Shown: in pieces, positions 45,366 through 56,614 of the stretch
Numbering within the stretch: the first letter of the stretch is position 1
Layout of the letters: every line of letters starts with the position of its first letter
NCBI GenBank assembly: GCA_036320915.1
Contig: JAXBDG010000005.1
Location: 62,001 to 126,000 of the forward strand
Direction of reading: 5' to 3'
Length of the DNA stretch: 64,000 nucleotides
Source: Linnemannia elongata
Lineage: Eukaryota; Mortierellomycota; Mortierellomycetes; Mortierellales; Mortierellaceae
Notes under the pieces: model-generated
Databases searched by the model: none
Seen by the model: only the letters and a program-made list of their open reading frames with translations
What the model was told of the DNA's origin: nothing
Translations under genes and position numbers: made by a program

Positions 45366-48296
45366 ATGGTCCATTCACTCATGGCCGACCCTTGCTCATC
45401 TCCCGCACCATCCACAATGCAATCCACCCCATCCCACACTACCACCGCCAATAAGGACTACCTGTCCAAGTTGCCTCCAGAAATCCTGCACAAAATCCTC
45501 ATACTCCTCCCTTATCCCATCCACTACTCCCGTAAAACCGTATACTCCTTTCTCCGCCTCCTCCCCCTCCTCTGCGTCTCTAAACACCTCGCCCACGCGG
45601 CTCTTCCGTTGATATACGAATCCCCGTACAACCGTCCGTACGCTTCGATACAGAAGAGCAAGGAGTGGCTGGATGAAAGATTGGAAAACCCAACACGACA
45701 GTTGTTGAAGTGGAACTCTAACGCGAAGGAGTGCAAGGTTCTGGATCTGGTCTATCAATTGTCTAACGATATCGATGGCGAAGCAATTTCGGCGCGGGAT
45801 TACACGGCGCATGTCCGATACATTAATCCCATAGGGTTCTCTTCCGTCTTCCCTGAAAGCCAAATCTCCCCGCGTATTGCTCAGTATTTAAAGAGCCTGG
45901 AAGAAGAAGAAGAGGAGAGAATTATGGGAATTGAGCTGGACCAGTTACCGCCAGGGTATTTGGAGAGGTTTCAGAACAAGTGGGATTTAGTGTTAAGGTG
46001 CTTTCATGTCGAACTCTATCGTCAAGTCATCTGGTAAGTTTCTATGTATAGCAATGGCGGAGCCTTATGGTTGGTTTATTTTTTCTGTTTGGCTAAAGGG
46101 TGGAAGTATATGCCTGTTATATTAGAAGCAGTTGCTTTAGTTTTTGCTTTTCCTTGCTTTTTCATGCCTGAACCCCCCCCCCCCCCCCCCCCCCTCCCCA
46201 CCGTAACAACTACAACATAGCGAGAAAGGCGGACAATGGAACAGAAACAAAATCATAATAGTAACCTAGCTCGATTTATATTAATGGATTCTTCTAGGCA
46301 TATTGCAGAGCCGATATTGGAGCAGCTGAGGGGATTGCGTATTCCTCTCTCAGATATTGATCGTTACCTTGAGGTGGTTGGTCGATTTGAAAGTCTGGAG
46401 CAGGTAACATTTATCCTGGATGAGCCATTCGACTTTGACGCCAAGCGCTTTGCTCATCGCCCGATGCATCCAGAATGGGTGAGCATTCGGAGGAAAGGCC
46501 GAGACAGTGGTGGAAAAGTACAAGGACAATGGACAGGAGAGGAGCGCAAGGCGGAGGCAATGCGCAAGATGGTTGAGTTTGTGAAAGAGCATGTGCGGTT
46601 ATTTGGGGATCGACTCACAAAGGCGACTTGCAAGGACGGTTATTTCTGGCCAGATGCTCCTCAGTCATTTCCCGAGGATATTCAGGTTGAGATACTCGCC
46701 AGTATCCCTCCGATGACCAAGCTCAAGTCTCTTTCGCATTCTGACCGACCATTGGTCAAGGCACATCCCAAGACTATCGATTTCTGTTGGATCGAGTCGA
46801 TCGATCTGTCGTGGTTTGGAAAACCGGTCTGTGAGGGATTGTCGAATGACTGGGTCCTGCCACGGTGTCGTCGTCTCAAGTCTCTGTCTACTCCGCCTCT
46901 AGGGTCGGACACCTTCAAGTGGGCGGTTCAGGAAAAGCGGGACCTTGACAGTGTTATGTCCCGTTCAACTACTTCTACCGCAGATATTTCCCAGCAGGAG
47001 GGGCGACCGGCGTATATTGAGCATGGACTGGTGCCACTGGAGCGGATTGAGATCCATGAGGGTCGTTCACGTCCTCTTTATGACGAGGAAGTAAACGATA
47101 TCGCCATCGCCTTCAGTCAGACCATCACGTCTCTCCGAATCGAAGGAGACCGTCGCACATGGTCCGCCGACACAACCCCCTTGAGACATTTTCACATTGG
47201 CCGCGGATGGGTCGATATGTTGGCCGTGACAGAAATCCATCTATACATGCAGGAATCCGATCATCGTGTGGTGCTCGATCGTGAGTTGCTAGCGCATTGC
47301 CCAAACATCACGTCGATCAAAATCAAGGACAGGACCAGGGATTACGACTTTTCGGAGATTGTGCCCTGCCTGCCTGCCTACTTGCCGAGATTGCGGGAGC
47401 TGGATCTTTGTGGTTGGAGTGCTTTGACGTTTGATCCAGAGACGCTTTCGTTGACGCCGGGGCTTCGCAATCTTACCATCGGGACAGTGACTTCGAACTG
47501 GAGAATTGCGTTCATCCCCCCTGTCACGGAGCTGTATCGGTCGTTTGGTATTCTTGAAGAGACGGAGGAGGATGAGGGGGTTGAGGAGAATGGAGAAAGG
47601 ATTGTTCGACCAAGGTGGACCTGGGATTGGTATTTACCTATGCTAGAGTATCTGTACTTGTTGGGCGAGTTTGCATACCTGTTCCAGTTCAAGATGCTGA
47701 CGGGATGCCCACAGCTATGGTGTTTGACTCTGGATATTCGAACGAACGACTACAATGGGCACCCTCGAGTCATCACAGAAGCCGACCTTTCTATCGTAGG
47801 ATCAGGGGAAACTCGAGAGCGTATCGTTGTTGAGGGGGTGAGGTGCTTGTCGTTGCGAGGCAACTGGGTTGTGGATAATGAGTCCATCCTGTCACAGTTG
47901 TTGGTGGATACGTTCCCCAATGTGACCTACCTGAAAACCCAAGGAGGCGGCAACGGCGGCGGCGTGTTCCAATCTCTCGGCCTTGGATCCATGATGTCCA
48001 TCATCCGCAACAACCCCAACCATAAGTGGCAAGAAGTGCAGACTGAACTTGAGGAGCCTAGGAGGCAGGAAGTGTTAGATCATGGGTTGTGTAAACCCGA
48101 ATGGGAAGAAGAAAATTTGGATTTCGAGACGGTGGAGATGTTGGATGTGAGGGTCTTGTTCAGGCATGGAAATGAGGCTATTGATGAGAACTTCTTGCGG
48201 GTGTTGAAGGTTCTTGATTTCGAGAGGGATGTTTCTTGGGCCGTTGCTGATGATGCTCCTGATTACTCTCCGATGCAGGTGCCTTGGGTGGTGTAA
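45366..48296 (+). CDS. F-box/leucine-rich-repeat-like protein, upstream paralogue
   Basis: Two exons, 45366-46033 and 46298-48296, give 888 residues. The N-terminus has an F-box-like helix pair (LSKLPPEILHKILILLPYP, then LLCVSKHLAHAALPLIYESPY). The rest is an irregular leucine-rich region (for example GLRIPLSDIDRYLEVVGRFESLEQVTFILDE and LPRLRELDLCGWSALTFDPETLSL). Such proteins usually act as substrate receptors of SCF ubiquitin ligases; that role is inferred. The ATG at 45366 is the first in-frame ATG. The 264-bp intron contains a 22-nt C run (46173-46194) and is absent from the neighbouring paralogue. Confidence 0.85.
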
Positions 48297-48720
48297 ACAG
48301 CAGTTGAGTAATGCAGCATGGATGACAGGATATATATTTTTATATTTTTTATTCTTGGCATTTGGCGATTGGATGTATATCTTGGTTTTTTTTGTTCAAT
48401 TGAATGTTGATTTTTGTGAGCTGGTTGCATGGGCCATCCATGAGAGCCTTTGCTGCGGCGCTGAAAAACGTATACCTGTGACTCATGCCGTGCGCGCGCA
48501 ATGCTGAAAAGCGGAGACGCAGATAAAAGGGCATAAATCCTCTTTTTTTCTTTCCCTATTTTTTCTCGTTTTTCTCCTGCTTCTCCCTTTCTTTCCCCTT
48601 TCTTTCGTCCCTTCACATTCAGCCCACATCCGATCTCCTCAGCCCAAAAAAGCACCCTCTCACTGTATTCGTTTCACACCCATACACACTCCTAATATAA
48701 CAGCGGCAACAATAAAAAAA
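48297..48720. other. Spacer between F-box paralogues
   Basis: 3' UTR of the first and CT-rich promoter/leader of the second F-box-like gene; no gene seen. Confidence 0.5.
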
Positions 48721-51252
48721 ATGGATGACCTACAATTACAACTACCCATAGAATGCCTCCAACAAATCCTCGAAACCATCATCAAAAGAGACCCCCGCGA
48801 GGCCCGAACCTCCCTGAATGCCCTCCTCCGTGTCAACCGATACATCGGCCAAGTTACCCTCCCTTATATCTACCGCCAGCCCTTTCTTAGCGAATATTGT
48901 ACTGCCTTCGTGGTGCGGGGCCTTCGAGAGTTGGTCAGGACTTTGCTTGGTGACATTCTCCTTTGTGGTGAGAAGGTGCCGAAGAATTTGATTGAAGAAT
49001 TCCAGCTCGATTCTTCTCGGTACACCAACACTGATGTCAAGAGCATTCACCCTACAATGAAATGGCTCAACTACATTGGCCATCTTCGCTACCTCGACTT
49101 TGATATACGCAGGTTTACAACCTCCATTCTCAAGGATGATCATCAATTCTCGCAGGATGAAAAGGACTACATTGAGGGGGATGAGTTTTGGAGTCAGTGT
49201 CCTGTCAGCAATGACAGTATGGTCCTAGACACTACCATCACCAACAACATGGACTCTGACGAGCTCGAGGAGAGATTGGATCAGAGGAAGAAGGAGCTCG
49301 CTTGGTATTTCTGGAGGATGGGTCTTTATCGAGACACGCTGTGGACCCTTGCTACGCCTGTGTTGGATCAATTGGAGGGGCTGAGTTTTCCACTTTCGGA
49401 TATTTCTCGCTGGACAGGAGTTGTGGGCCGGCTTGGGCGACTCGAGACCTTGGAGTTTATCCTGGATGAGATCCCTTCAAACATATTTTTCATCGACCCT
49501 GTCAAATTCGATGAGGGTTCCAAGTTGTGCAAGGATGAGGCGATGCAGGCGTTGGTCCTCTTTGTCAGCGAGCATACACGGCTGTTCAAGGGGCGACTCA
49601 AGGCCGTCAACACTAAGTCTCAACAATACCAGTCCCAGTCCCGGTACTTTAATGAGTATTGGCACCATGTTTTATGGCCGCAAGTCTATCGACTCCTACC
49701 ACCGATGAATCGACCCACTTGTCTAACCGAAGAGGGCTGGATGCAGCTGTTGGCGCATCCCGAGACGACGGATTTGGGGTATGTGAGGGAGGTGGAAGAT
49801 TGGTTTGGGTTGTGGGATCGGATTTCGAGGGATGAGGGGTTGGAAAAGTGTCCGAGATTCTTGCAGAGGTGTCGGGTTTTGAAACGTATGGTTTTGAGGT
49901 CGCTTGGGAGAGGGAGTTTTCGGTGGGCTGTGGAGGAGAGGAAGAAGTATTTGTTTGGAGAAGGGGGAGGGAGAGGAGGAGGGGAAAGTGGTATGGCACC
50001 ACTGGAGAAAGTGTGGATCTATGACTGTAACTCGTCAACGGATGAGGCTGACGATATTGCGTTCGCGTTCTCCGACACGTTGAAGGACCTCCACATTTCC
50101 GCCACTTCCGCCGATATTCAAGACTCGCCTTTGCCTCGGACGATCGAGATTGGTCGTGGCTGGGTCGACATGCTGGTGCTGACGGAACTCAGGATAGCTG
50201 CTTACAACCTCCGACTCCTCATCGACCAGATGCTCCTCTCCCATTGTCCGAATCTCACCACCGTCCATTTGTACGATGGTACGAATATGTACCAGTGTCA
50301 GGATATTATCCCTACTTTGCCGGCAGAGCTGGGGAAGGTTACAGAGTTGGAGCTGAGTGGTTGGCCGGCTTTGACGTTTCATCCAGCGACGCTTTCTTCT
50401 GCGAGTGAGTTGAAGGTGTTACGGATCTGTGTCGGTTATCGGGAGGTGGAGAGGTCTCGTTTTTATTTTATTCCTCCCGTCGAGGAGTTGAGTCGGTCCT
50501 ATGGAGAGCATCAGGATGCAGATGAATTGGTCGCAAGAATAGGAGTTGGTCAAGAGGGAGGTGAGACGCTTCCGCTCATTATACAGCGCCCGGTGTGGTC
50601 ATGGGACTGGAAGTTCAGGCAGTTGAGGAAGTTGGAATTCACGGGAGAGTTTGCGTTCCGGTTCCAGTTTCGGATGTTGTGCGGATGTCCGGTCCTGGAA
50701 GAATTGGTGCTGAAGATGGAGACCGAACAAGTAGACAGCCATGTCCGAGTTCTCACCCACGACGACTTTTCCATACCAGATGACCACACCGTCTTTGATG
50801 AGTTTGACGTCATGGACCCAACAACAACATCAGCACAGGAACCAACGAGGAGGATCATTGTCGCTCACTCTGTCACCACCATAACTATGTCGGGCGCTTG
50901 GGTCCTGTCCGAAGCCCTATTCCCCACACTCCTGTACGACTCTTTCCCAAACCTCGGCAAGATCTCCCTCCTCGGCTGCAAAGGGTCGACTCTCCCCGCA
51001 CTAATAACCTGTCTCCGGACAACACAATGCAAGAAATTCATTAGAGTGGTAGTGTCGATCCCAGAACCGACCCAGGAGGAGAAGAAAGAGCTGGGGATAT
51101 TACGGAGGAACGAGTGGTCAAGGGAAACGAAGGCCTTGAAGTTTAGAGTGAATGCGGAGGTTTTGAAGGTGGGAGTGTATTTTTGGCCTGGTCGTAGGGG
51201 TCGTGAGATAATCTATGCTGTGTTGAAGGATGTGGGGGATGCGAGGGAATAG
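48721..51252 (+). CDS. F-box/leucine-rich-repeat-like protein, downstream paralogue
   Basis: A single uninterrupted frame of 843 residues. The F-box-like start is LQLPIECLQQILETIIKRD ... LLRVNRYIGQVTLPYIYRQPF. The body aligns by eye with the upstream gene over most of its length, for example LDQLEGLSFPLSDISRWTGVVGRLGRLETLEFILDE and VTELELSGWPALTFHPATLSSASELKVLRI, as well as the shared EIGRGWVDMLVLTEL block. Tandem duplication followed by divergence is evident. The function as SCF substrate receptor is inferred from the family only. Confidence 0.85.
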   Translation: MDDLQLQLPIECLQQILETIIKRDPREARTSLNALLRVNRYIGQVTLPYIYRQPFLSEYCTAFVVRGLRELVRTLLGDILLCGEKVPKNLIEEFQLDSSRYTNTDVKSIHPTMKWLNYIGHLRYLDFDIRRFTTSILKDDHQFSQDEKDYIEGDEFWSQCPVSNDSMVLDTTITNNMDSDELEERLDQRKKELAWYFWRMGLYRDTLWTLATPVLDQLEGLSFPLSDISRWTGVVGRLGRLETLEFILDEIPSNIFFIDPVKFDEGSKLCKDEAMQALVLFVSEHTRLFKGRLKAVNTKSQQYQSQSRYFNEYWHHVLWPQVYRLLPPMNRPTCLTEEGWMQLLAHPETTDLGYVREVEDWFGLWDRISRDEGLEKCPRFLQRCRVLKRMVLRSLGRGSFRWAVEERKKYLFGEGGGRGGGESGMAPLEKVWIYDCNSSTDEADDIAFAFSDTLKDLHISATSADIQDSPLPRTIEIGRGWVDMLVLTELRIAAYNLRLLIDQMLLSHCPNLTTVHLYDGTNMYQCQDIIPTLPAELGKVTELELSGWPALTFHPATLSSASELKVLRICVGYREVERSRFYFIPPVEELSRSYGEHQDADELVARIGVGQEGGETLPLIIQRPVWSWDWKFRQLRKLEFTGEFAFRFQFRMLCGCPVLEELVLKMETEQVDSHVRVLTHDDFSIPDDHTVFDEFDVMDPTTTSAQEPTRRIIVAHSVTTITMSGAWVLSEALFPTLLYDSFPNLGKISLLGCKGSTLPALITCLRTTQCKKFIRVVVSIPEPTQEEKKELGILRRNEWSRETKALKFRVNAEVLKVGVYFWPGRRGREIIYAVLKDVGDARE

Positions 51253-52365
51253 TAAAGGTGTAATGAGTGAAATCTTTGACGTTAAAGTGTAGGGATTTTT
51301 TTGGCAAGGTGAAAAACTTCATTTCTTGTCAAAACCTCCCCCTGCTTTTCCGTATAACTCTTCTTGCCATCTCCATCATCCACTTTTCATGTTAATGACC
51401 TGGGAATGACAAATACAGAAACGGATGCTAGGGGAGGTATTTAGATGCAGTCTGATAGAAAAGAGGTAGTTGAAAAACACTACGGTGGCAAAAAAATCGG
51501 GAATGAAATGACGTTGGCTAATTCATGCAAGACGAAATTCCATTCCGATGACAAAGAGGCATAACAGAGCAAAAAGAACTAGCAGATTGAAAAAGGAGGT
51601 CCTCTTGAATAACACCTCCATGGCAACGAAAAGAAGTGCTTGTGAAATCTCGAGAAAAAAGAGTAAAAAGGCAAGGTGATGCGATGTAAGTGGTCGTAGC
51701 TCAATAAGAAAAGAGGTCCACAAAGGAATGTTTTTTTCTCTTCAATTAAGGTTTCAGGTACACACAGGCTAATGGGTGATTGGGCAATAGTTTAATAAAT
51801 TGCACTGAATGTTACACGGTACACGGCATAGGAGTCATTTACTGAATTGTATTGAGTTGAACCTTGCGATAATGTCCTATGTACTGACTATGCCATCAAC
51901 TGTTTAACTATGCAGACCGGACGGGATGCAGTGGGTTTAGTTGTGTATTGCCGTAGCTTATGAGGTAGAGTATTGTCGCCCACTATGTATCAGATGCGAC
52001 ACACAAAAGGTGCCAAGTTTCATCTCCATGTGAACCATCCGAGAAAAAAATCGCGTGCCAGAGCCATGTTGTGCACCACCCGTGTAAAAAATGTCGTTCT
52101 ATCAAACATGTGTCCCTGGGCGCGCTTTTGGATGATGTCCACGATGCTGTAGAGCAGACGCGGCAGTGAGATCATGGGAGCTTATGGCGGCCTAGTGAAC
52201 ATTTGTTTTAATCATTATTCACTTTTTTTTGTCTTCTTTTTTTCAGGCTGGGGGAGGGGGTCACCGTAAGAGAGCCCATTCAGGCAGCTATCCACACCCG
52301 TCCGCCAGGACATATGTTAAGCTGCCCTTAACTTAAGACCTGAAAGAGAGATGTTGTACTTTCGC
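51253..52365. other. Spacer before the rDNA fragment
   Basis: AT-rich, irregular DNA with stop codons in all frames at short intervals; no gene recognised. The character of the sequence changes from the CT/GA-rich host spacers, which suits the edge of a mobile-element island. Confidence 0.45.
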
Positions 52366-52862
52366 ACAAATCAATAGAACAATGGGCTTGATCTCAGCAG
52401 ATCGTAGCAACAAGACTACTCTACTGCTTACAATACCCTGTTCAATTAAAGTCGTCTGCAATGGATTTTATCTCTTCCAATATTTGAACTTAACATTAGC
52501 AGGAACCTCACAAAGCCTTTCCGCTCTGCAAAATATCCCCACGTAGTATGATTCAGGATCCGAAGATCTATTCGTATTCTACTAAAAATCGGAAAAGGCG
52601 GTAATCGTCGCGTTCTAGCGCGGGTTCTGACGTATGGCGTTCAGCCATAACCCAACGGATGATAGTTTCGGACCATTACCTGCTCTGGTAGCCTAAATAC
52701 CAACTATCCGAATGAACAGTTCCTCTCGTACTAAGTTCAATTAGTATTGCAACAACATTTCATCAGTAGGGTAAAACTAACCTATCTCACGACGGTCTAA
52801 ACCCAACTCACATTCCCTAATAGCGGGTAAACAATCCAACGCTTACTGAATTCTGCTTCAGT

Positions 52863-52898
<36 letters not shown>

Positions 52899-52935
52899 AA
52901 CATCGCTATGAACGCTTGGCTGCCACAAGCCAGTT
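52366..52935 (-). pseudogene. Truncated, decayed 3' end of nuclear 28S (LSU) rRNA
   Basis: Read on the minus strand this matches the last roughly 570-600 nt of fungal 25S/28S rRNA, from the AACTGGCTTGTGGC segment (52935 side) to the 3' terminus ATTTGT (52366 side). Recognisable conserved blocks include the CGATGTCGGCTCTTCCTATCA segment, the GTTTAGACCGTCGTGAGA peptidyl-transferase/sarcin-side block, CCTACTGATGAA and GTAGAGTAGTC. The blocks are of the eukaryotic cytoplasmic type, not mitochondrial. Many changes from the conserved consensus are C-to-T or G-to-A. The copy stops abruptly at 52935 and no other rRNA is adjacent, so it is a dispersed pseudogene fragment, not an rDNA unit. Confidence 0.85.
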
Positions 52936-53661
52936 GTACTGAAAGAGTGAAAAATAGCTTAGCCGAAGAAAGAAAAACAGAGTAGTGGTAGAGGGCTAAG
53001 AAAGGAAGAAAACGAATGTAGGAAAAAATAGAAGCCAACCGTGACCTGTCATACACGAAATCTGCAATAGTTAGTATAGCTCACCTACTTCCATCTCTCT
53101 AAGCAAAGATAGTCTGTCACTTAATAGAGCCACTTTTGATTCTTCTAACTTAGACCCTGCTTGTTCAGAACCCAGAGTCATCTTGCTGAGAAGGGTAGAG
53201 ATATGCAGACATATAAAAATTGTTCAAAAATAAATCTTGAACAAACTCCATGTAAAATTGAACAGGGACGAATGTAGTGGGTGTTTTTTGATCGGCATAG
53301 AAAACCATAGGGAGAATGTCCAGACTGGTCTGCATGACCGTAGAAGGCCCTGGGGAGAAATCGCATAATTATTCACATTCAGAATAAAACAGTCCTCACT
53401 TAAAGAATGTACCCCAGTTTACATTACACGGTGCTAGCACACCATTTACGCACATAACACTATTTGTTATGTTTGTGAAACGGCGACTTGTTCGCACAAA
53501 TCGCGTGTAATGTGATTGAGTGTGTAGAATGTGGCTGATGAAAAATCACCTCCGCGTTTGCTTTTTTCTCTTCCCCTCTTTTCTCTTTTTCTTTGTTCTC
53601 AAACTCACAAAATCACACTCGCGAATAGCGCAACAAGAACACAAGACAAAAGCCCTGTAAC
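52936..53661. other. Spacer between rDNA fragment and Crypton gene
   Basis: No gene. The last 240 bp carry a cluster of palindromes (53421-53513) listed separately, then a CT-rich leader before the recombinase start. Confidence 0.5.
53421..53513. repeat. Nested palindrome cluster upstream of the Crypton recombinase
   Basis: ACATTACACG (53421-53430) is the exact reverse complement of CGTGTAATGT (53504-53513). Inside this frame lie a perfect 10-nt palindrome GTGCTAGCAC (53431-53440), a CATAACA/TGTTATG inverted pair (53453-53471), and a TTTGTG/CACAAA pair (53471-53500). It could be the element's 5' recombination region, an operator, or a small hairpin element. Confidence 0.6.
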
Positions 53662-56297
53662 ATGCCACGTACCACCTCTAAAATCCTCAGCAAGCCCACT
53701 GGTTCTCGTCCCGGCACCTCCGTCGCCACCACCAGCGCTGCACCAGCCTCCTCTCCCCTTCAAGCTTCCTGTCCCAACGGCAACGGCAACATCAAGAAAG
53801 GAAAAAGCCCCAAAGCCAAAACCTCCAATGGCAAGAGCGATCTGGAAGCAGCAGCGCGAACTACGGAGGAACATCTCTATGCTCCGAAGACCAAGACTAG
53901 CTACAGTGGTCAAGTCTCTCGTGCACTTGCGTACGCGAGAAGCTTTGAGGATCCTGATTGGCAAACCGCTTTCACGAAGATCTCCAAGCATACACCAGAG
54001 GTCCTTCTTGCGTACGTCTGCTACAAGTGTCGAAGCGATGGAGATGGGGAGGGTCTCTCGTATAAGACAGCCGAGGGCATTAAATCAGGGATGAAGCATT
54101 ACTTCAAGAACACGCTGGGTTGTCAGGACGATAAGTGGACCTGCGATGAGGACGGAAATTGGACGGGAAACCCTGTCCACGACATCCGCTTCGAGAACTT
54201 TCTCATTTCTCTGAAAAAGCGCGACGGAAAAGCGGGTACTAGCCGACAAAGTCTCGCAGTATCTTACAGCGACATGGTCAGACTGATGGAGCATCTTAGG
54301 GATCCAGCAACCATTGAAGCTCAGGGCGAGGCCGTTTGCAAAATGTTTCAGGCCTTTGCAGCAACTGGCTTTACCCTATGGACGAGGTAATTGTATAATC
54401 CGCATCTGATGGTGGTTTGCTGTGCTCTCTTCTTGCTTGTAATAATTAACCAACAATTTCGTGGCATTGCATTTTTTGCTTTAGAAACGAGGAGCTAACT
54501 CGCCTTCAGATAAAGGACATTGACCGTGGCCTGACCACAGAGACTGGTTCGCCGTACTTTACCATCACATTGACTTTTAGAAAAACAAATCAAGCGGATG
54601 TGACCAAAGGTACGGTTTTGCGGTACCTTTGCATGTTCTGTTTATATGTCTATGTGTACGTATCTGGTGGATAGCAACCGTAATCTTACAGTTCATGCAT
54701 ATTGACTACACCATTGCACTTAGCCAACGTCTACCAGATCCACCCACAACCAGAGGACCCATCGATTTGCTGTTATAACAAACTCCTGGAGTGGCTGGAT
54801 TGGATGGAGGCCCAAGGGCGCCAACTACAGCCTGACGATTTCGTGTTTCCTGCGTTGGATGCGAAGGGCCGTATCAAGTACCAAGAAGCCCTGTCACAGC
54901 CTCGCATACAAGGTTGGCTTGACCAGCTGACGAACCAGTCAGGTCTCTTGGCGAGACGCAATGGGAGGTTTACCACACATTGCTTTCGCCGCGGTGGTGC
55001 CCAGTTTCGGTTTATGTTTGCGAAGGAAAAGTGGTCGTTGAAAGCTGTGAAGTGGTGGGGGGGCTGGTCAGAGGGCGAGGGAACTGGTACCATAATGCGC
55101 TACCTGCTTGACGAGTACACCCGATATGAGATGGGCTTTAGCGACATGCTGGCACCGTCGCGCCAGGATAGTCGGCACGCAGTCTTCATGGGCGAGAGCA
55201 ACTCTCCAGGATCTGCCCCCGTCAGCGTACAGGCCTTATCCAAGTCGCTTGAGAAGCTCCGAGCCACACTTGATGAGGAGATGGTGCACCAGTTCTCTGT
55301 CCAGAAAAAAGAAATGGATCACCAGCTGAAGCAGATGTCCAAGTCCGTTACGGAGTCCTTGCTTGTCGCTTTGAAGGAAATGTCATCGGTCGTCCGTCCG
55401 CAAGTACCAGAGCAACAACGACAGCAACAGCAACAGCCACGACAGCCACCCCAACCCCAACCACAACCACGACAGCAACTCCAACCACAACCACGGCAGC
55501 AGCAGGAGCAGGAGGACGAGCCACCAGTTGCTCCACGCATCCCCACTGCCAAGAAGTGGCAGGACGTTATCAAGCAGTGGGAGCATGGGGATCTCGAAAA
55601 GGGATTGTTGGTCCCTCTCAAGGATTGGACAGCGACGATGAGGAAGACAGACCCAACAAGGTATTCTCAGAGGAAACTGATAGCTCTTGAGTTCATCCGC
55701 CTCGGGAGGAGTGAACGGAATATGAGAGACACGTATGGATTGAGCGCAAACGCGATAAGGGATCTTCTCGACTCTATTCGACTCTCGAATTTAAGGAGAA
55801 GGAACGACAGAGACAGAGAGGAGGAAGCGCTGGTGCAGATGGTCCAAGAGGCAGATGTGTTTGAGCCCGAGTCCGAGGCAGATAAAGAAGATATCGAAGA
55901 CGAGGAGGAAGAGGATGAAGAGGATGAAGAGGAAGAGGAGGAAGAGGAGGAAGAAAAGGAGCCGTTGACCCTCAATAGAAGAAGGATGCTGTCCGCCCAT
56001 ACGCCCGCCCATACGAGTGCACATACGCCCGCCCACAGCAAGGCAATCCTACCCAAAAGAGTTCAAGCTGAAGAGCCGGCAAGAAAATCCCAACCGGAGG
56101 ACCTTAAGCCAATCAAGAGAACCTATGGCCCTGTTCCTCGAGTGACAAGGAGTCAAAGTGTCGTGCCTACTGTTACTCCCATTACCTGTTCTTCTTTTAC
56201 TTCTAACCCCAAAACTCCTAACTCTGCCAAGCGTCGAGGAAGCAATGCAACCCTCCTCAAGTTTGAGGGTAAGAGAACGCGAAGCGAGCGTACATAG
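53662..56297 (+). CDS. Crypton tyrosine recombinase with GCR1_C DNA-binding domain
   Basis: Exons 53662-54386, 54485-54609 and 54724-56297 give 807 residues. A basic Ser/Lys-rich N-terminus precedes a core-binding region (about 70-240). The catalytic part shows Arg242 in FTLWTRNEELTRLQIKDID, with the codon rebuilt across the first splice. It also shows HCFR (His369, Arg372), Trp398 in WWGGWSEG and the candidate nucleophile Tyr410 in IMRYLLDEY. These form the R..HxxR..W..Y set of tyrosine recombinases. After a Gln/Pro-rich linker, residues about 560-640 (KKWQDVIKQWEHGD, PLKDWT, YSQRKLIALEF) form a GCR1_C domain, the DNA-binding module typical of fungal Cryptons. An acidic run and a basic C-tail end the protein. 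No frameshift or premature stop is seen, so the gene looks intact. Confidence 0.9.
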
Positions 56298-56496
56298 TTT
56301 CACACACAACACATATTGACAATACAATACGGAACATTCATTTTTCTCTCTTTTTCCTTTGTTTATTCTGGTCTTGTTCTCTTTCTTTGCGCGTTGCGTT
56401 GCGTTGTGTTGCATCGCGTTGTGCGTTTGTTTCTGTGTGTGGTGTTTGTGTGGTAGTGGTAAGTAAGCTGCTTGGTGTTTCGCTCACCTTTGTTCC

Positions 56497-56536
<40 letters not shown>

Positions 56537-56580
56537 AAGTGACTGTCAAAATCAAAATTGAACAGCCAAGTAAAAATCTA

Positions 56581-56588
56581 CATTGTTC
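56581..56588. repeat. Target-site duplication, left copy
   Basis: CATTGTTC directly abuts the left terminal inverted repeat; the identical octamer abuts the right one at 61278-61285. An 8-bp duplication suits Mutator-like, P-like or hAT-like transposases. Confidence 0.8.
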
Positions 56589-56614
56589 GGCTGCAGGACA
56601 ATTGGCGCCAAAAT
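56589..56614 (+). repeat. Left terminal inverted repeat
   Basis: Begins GGCTGCAGGACAAT and ends CGCCAAAAT. It differs from the reverse complement of the right repeat at positions 3, 15, 17 and 23 only. Confidence 0.82.

Larger units (their letters stand above)
53421..56588 (+). mobile_element. Crypton-type element (borders unresolved)
   Basis: Inferred from the tyrosine recombinase gene at 53662-56297. Cryptons have no long terminal inverted repeats, so the ends cannot be fixed by eye; I bound the region by the palindrome cluster on the left and the neighbouring transposon on the right. A 34-nt A run lies at 56501-56534. Crypton excision and integration use short direct repeats that a comparison with other copies or empty sites would reveal. 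Confidence 0.5.

Noticed and set aside
52366..52935. Functional or mitochondrial rRNA gene
   Set aside because: Only the 3' end is present, blocks are of nuclear type, and many conserved positions are changed.
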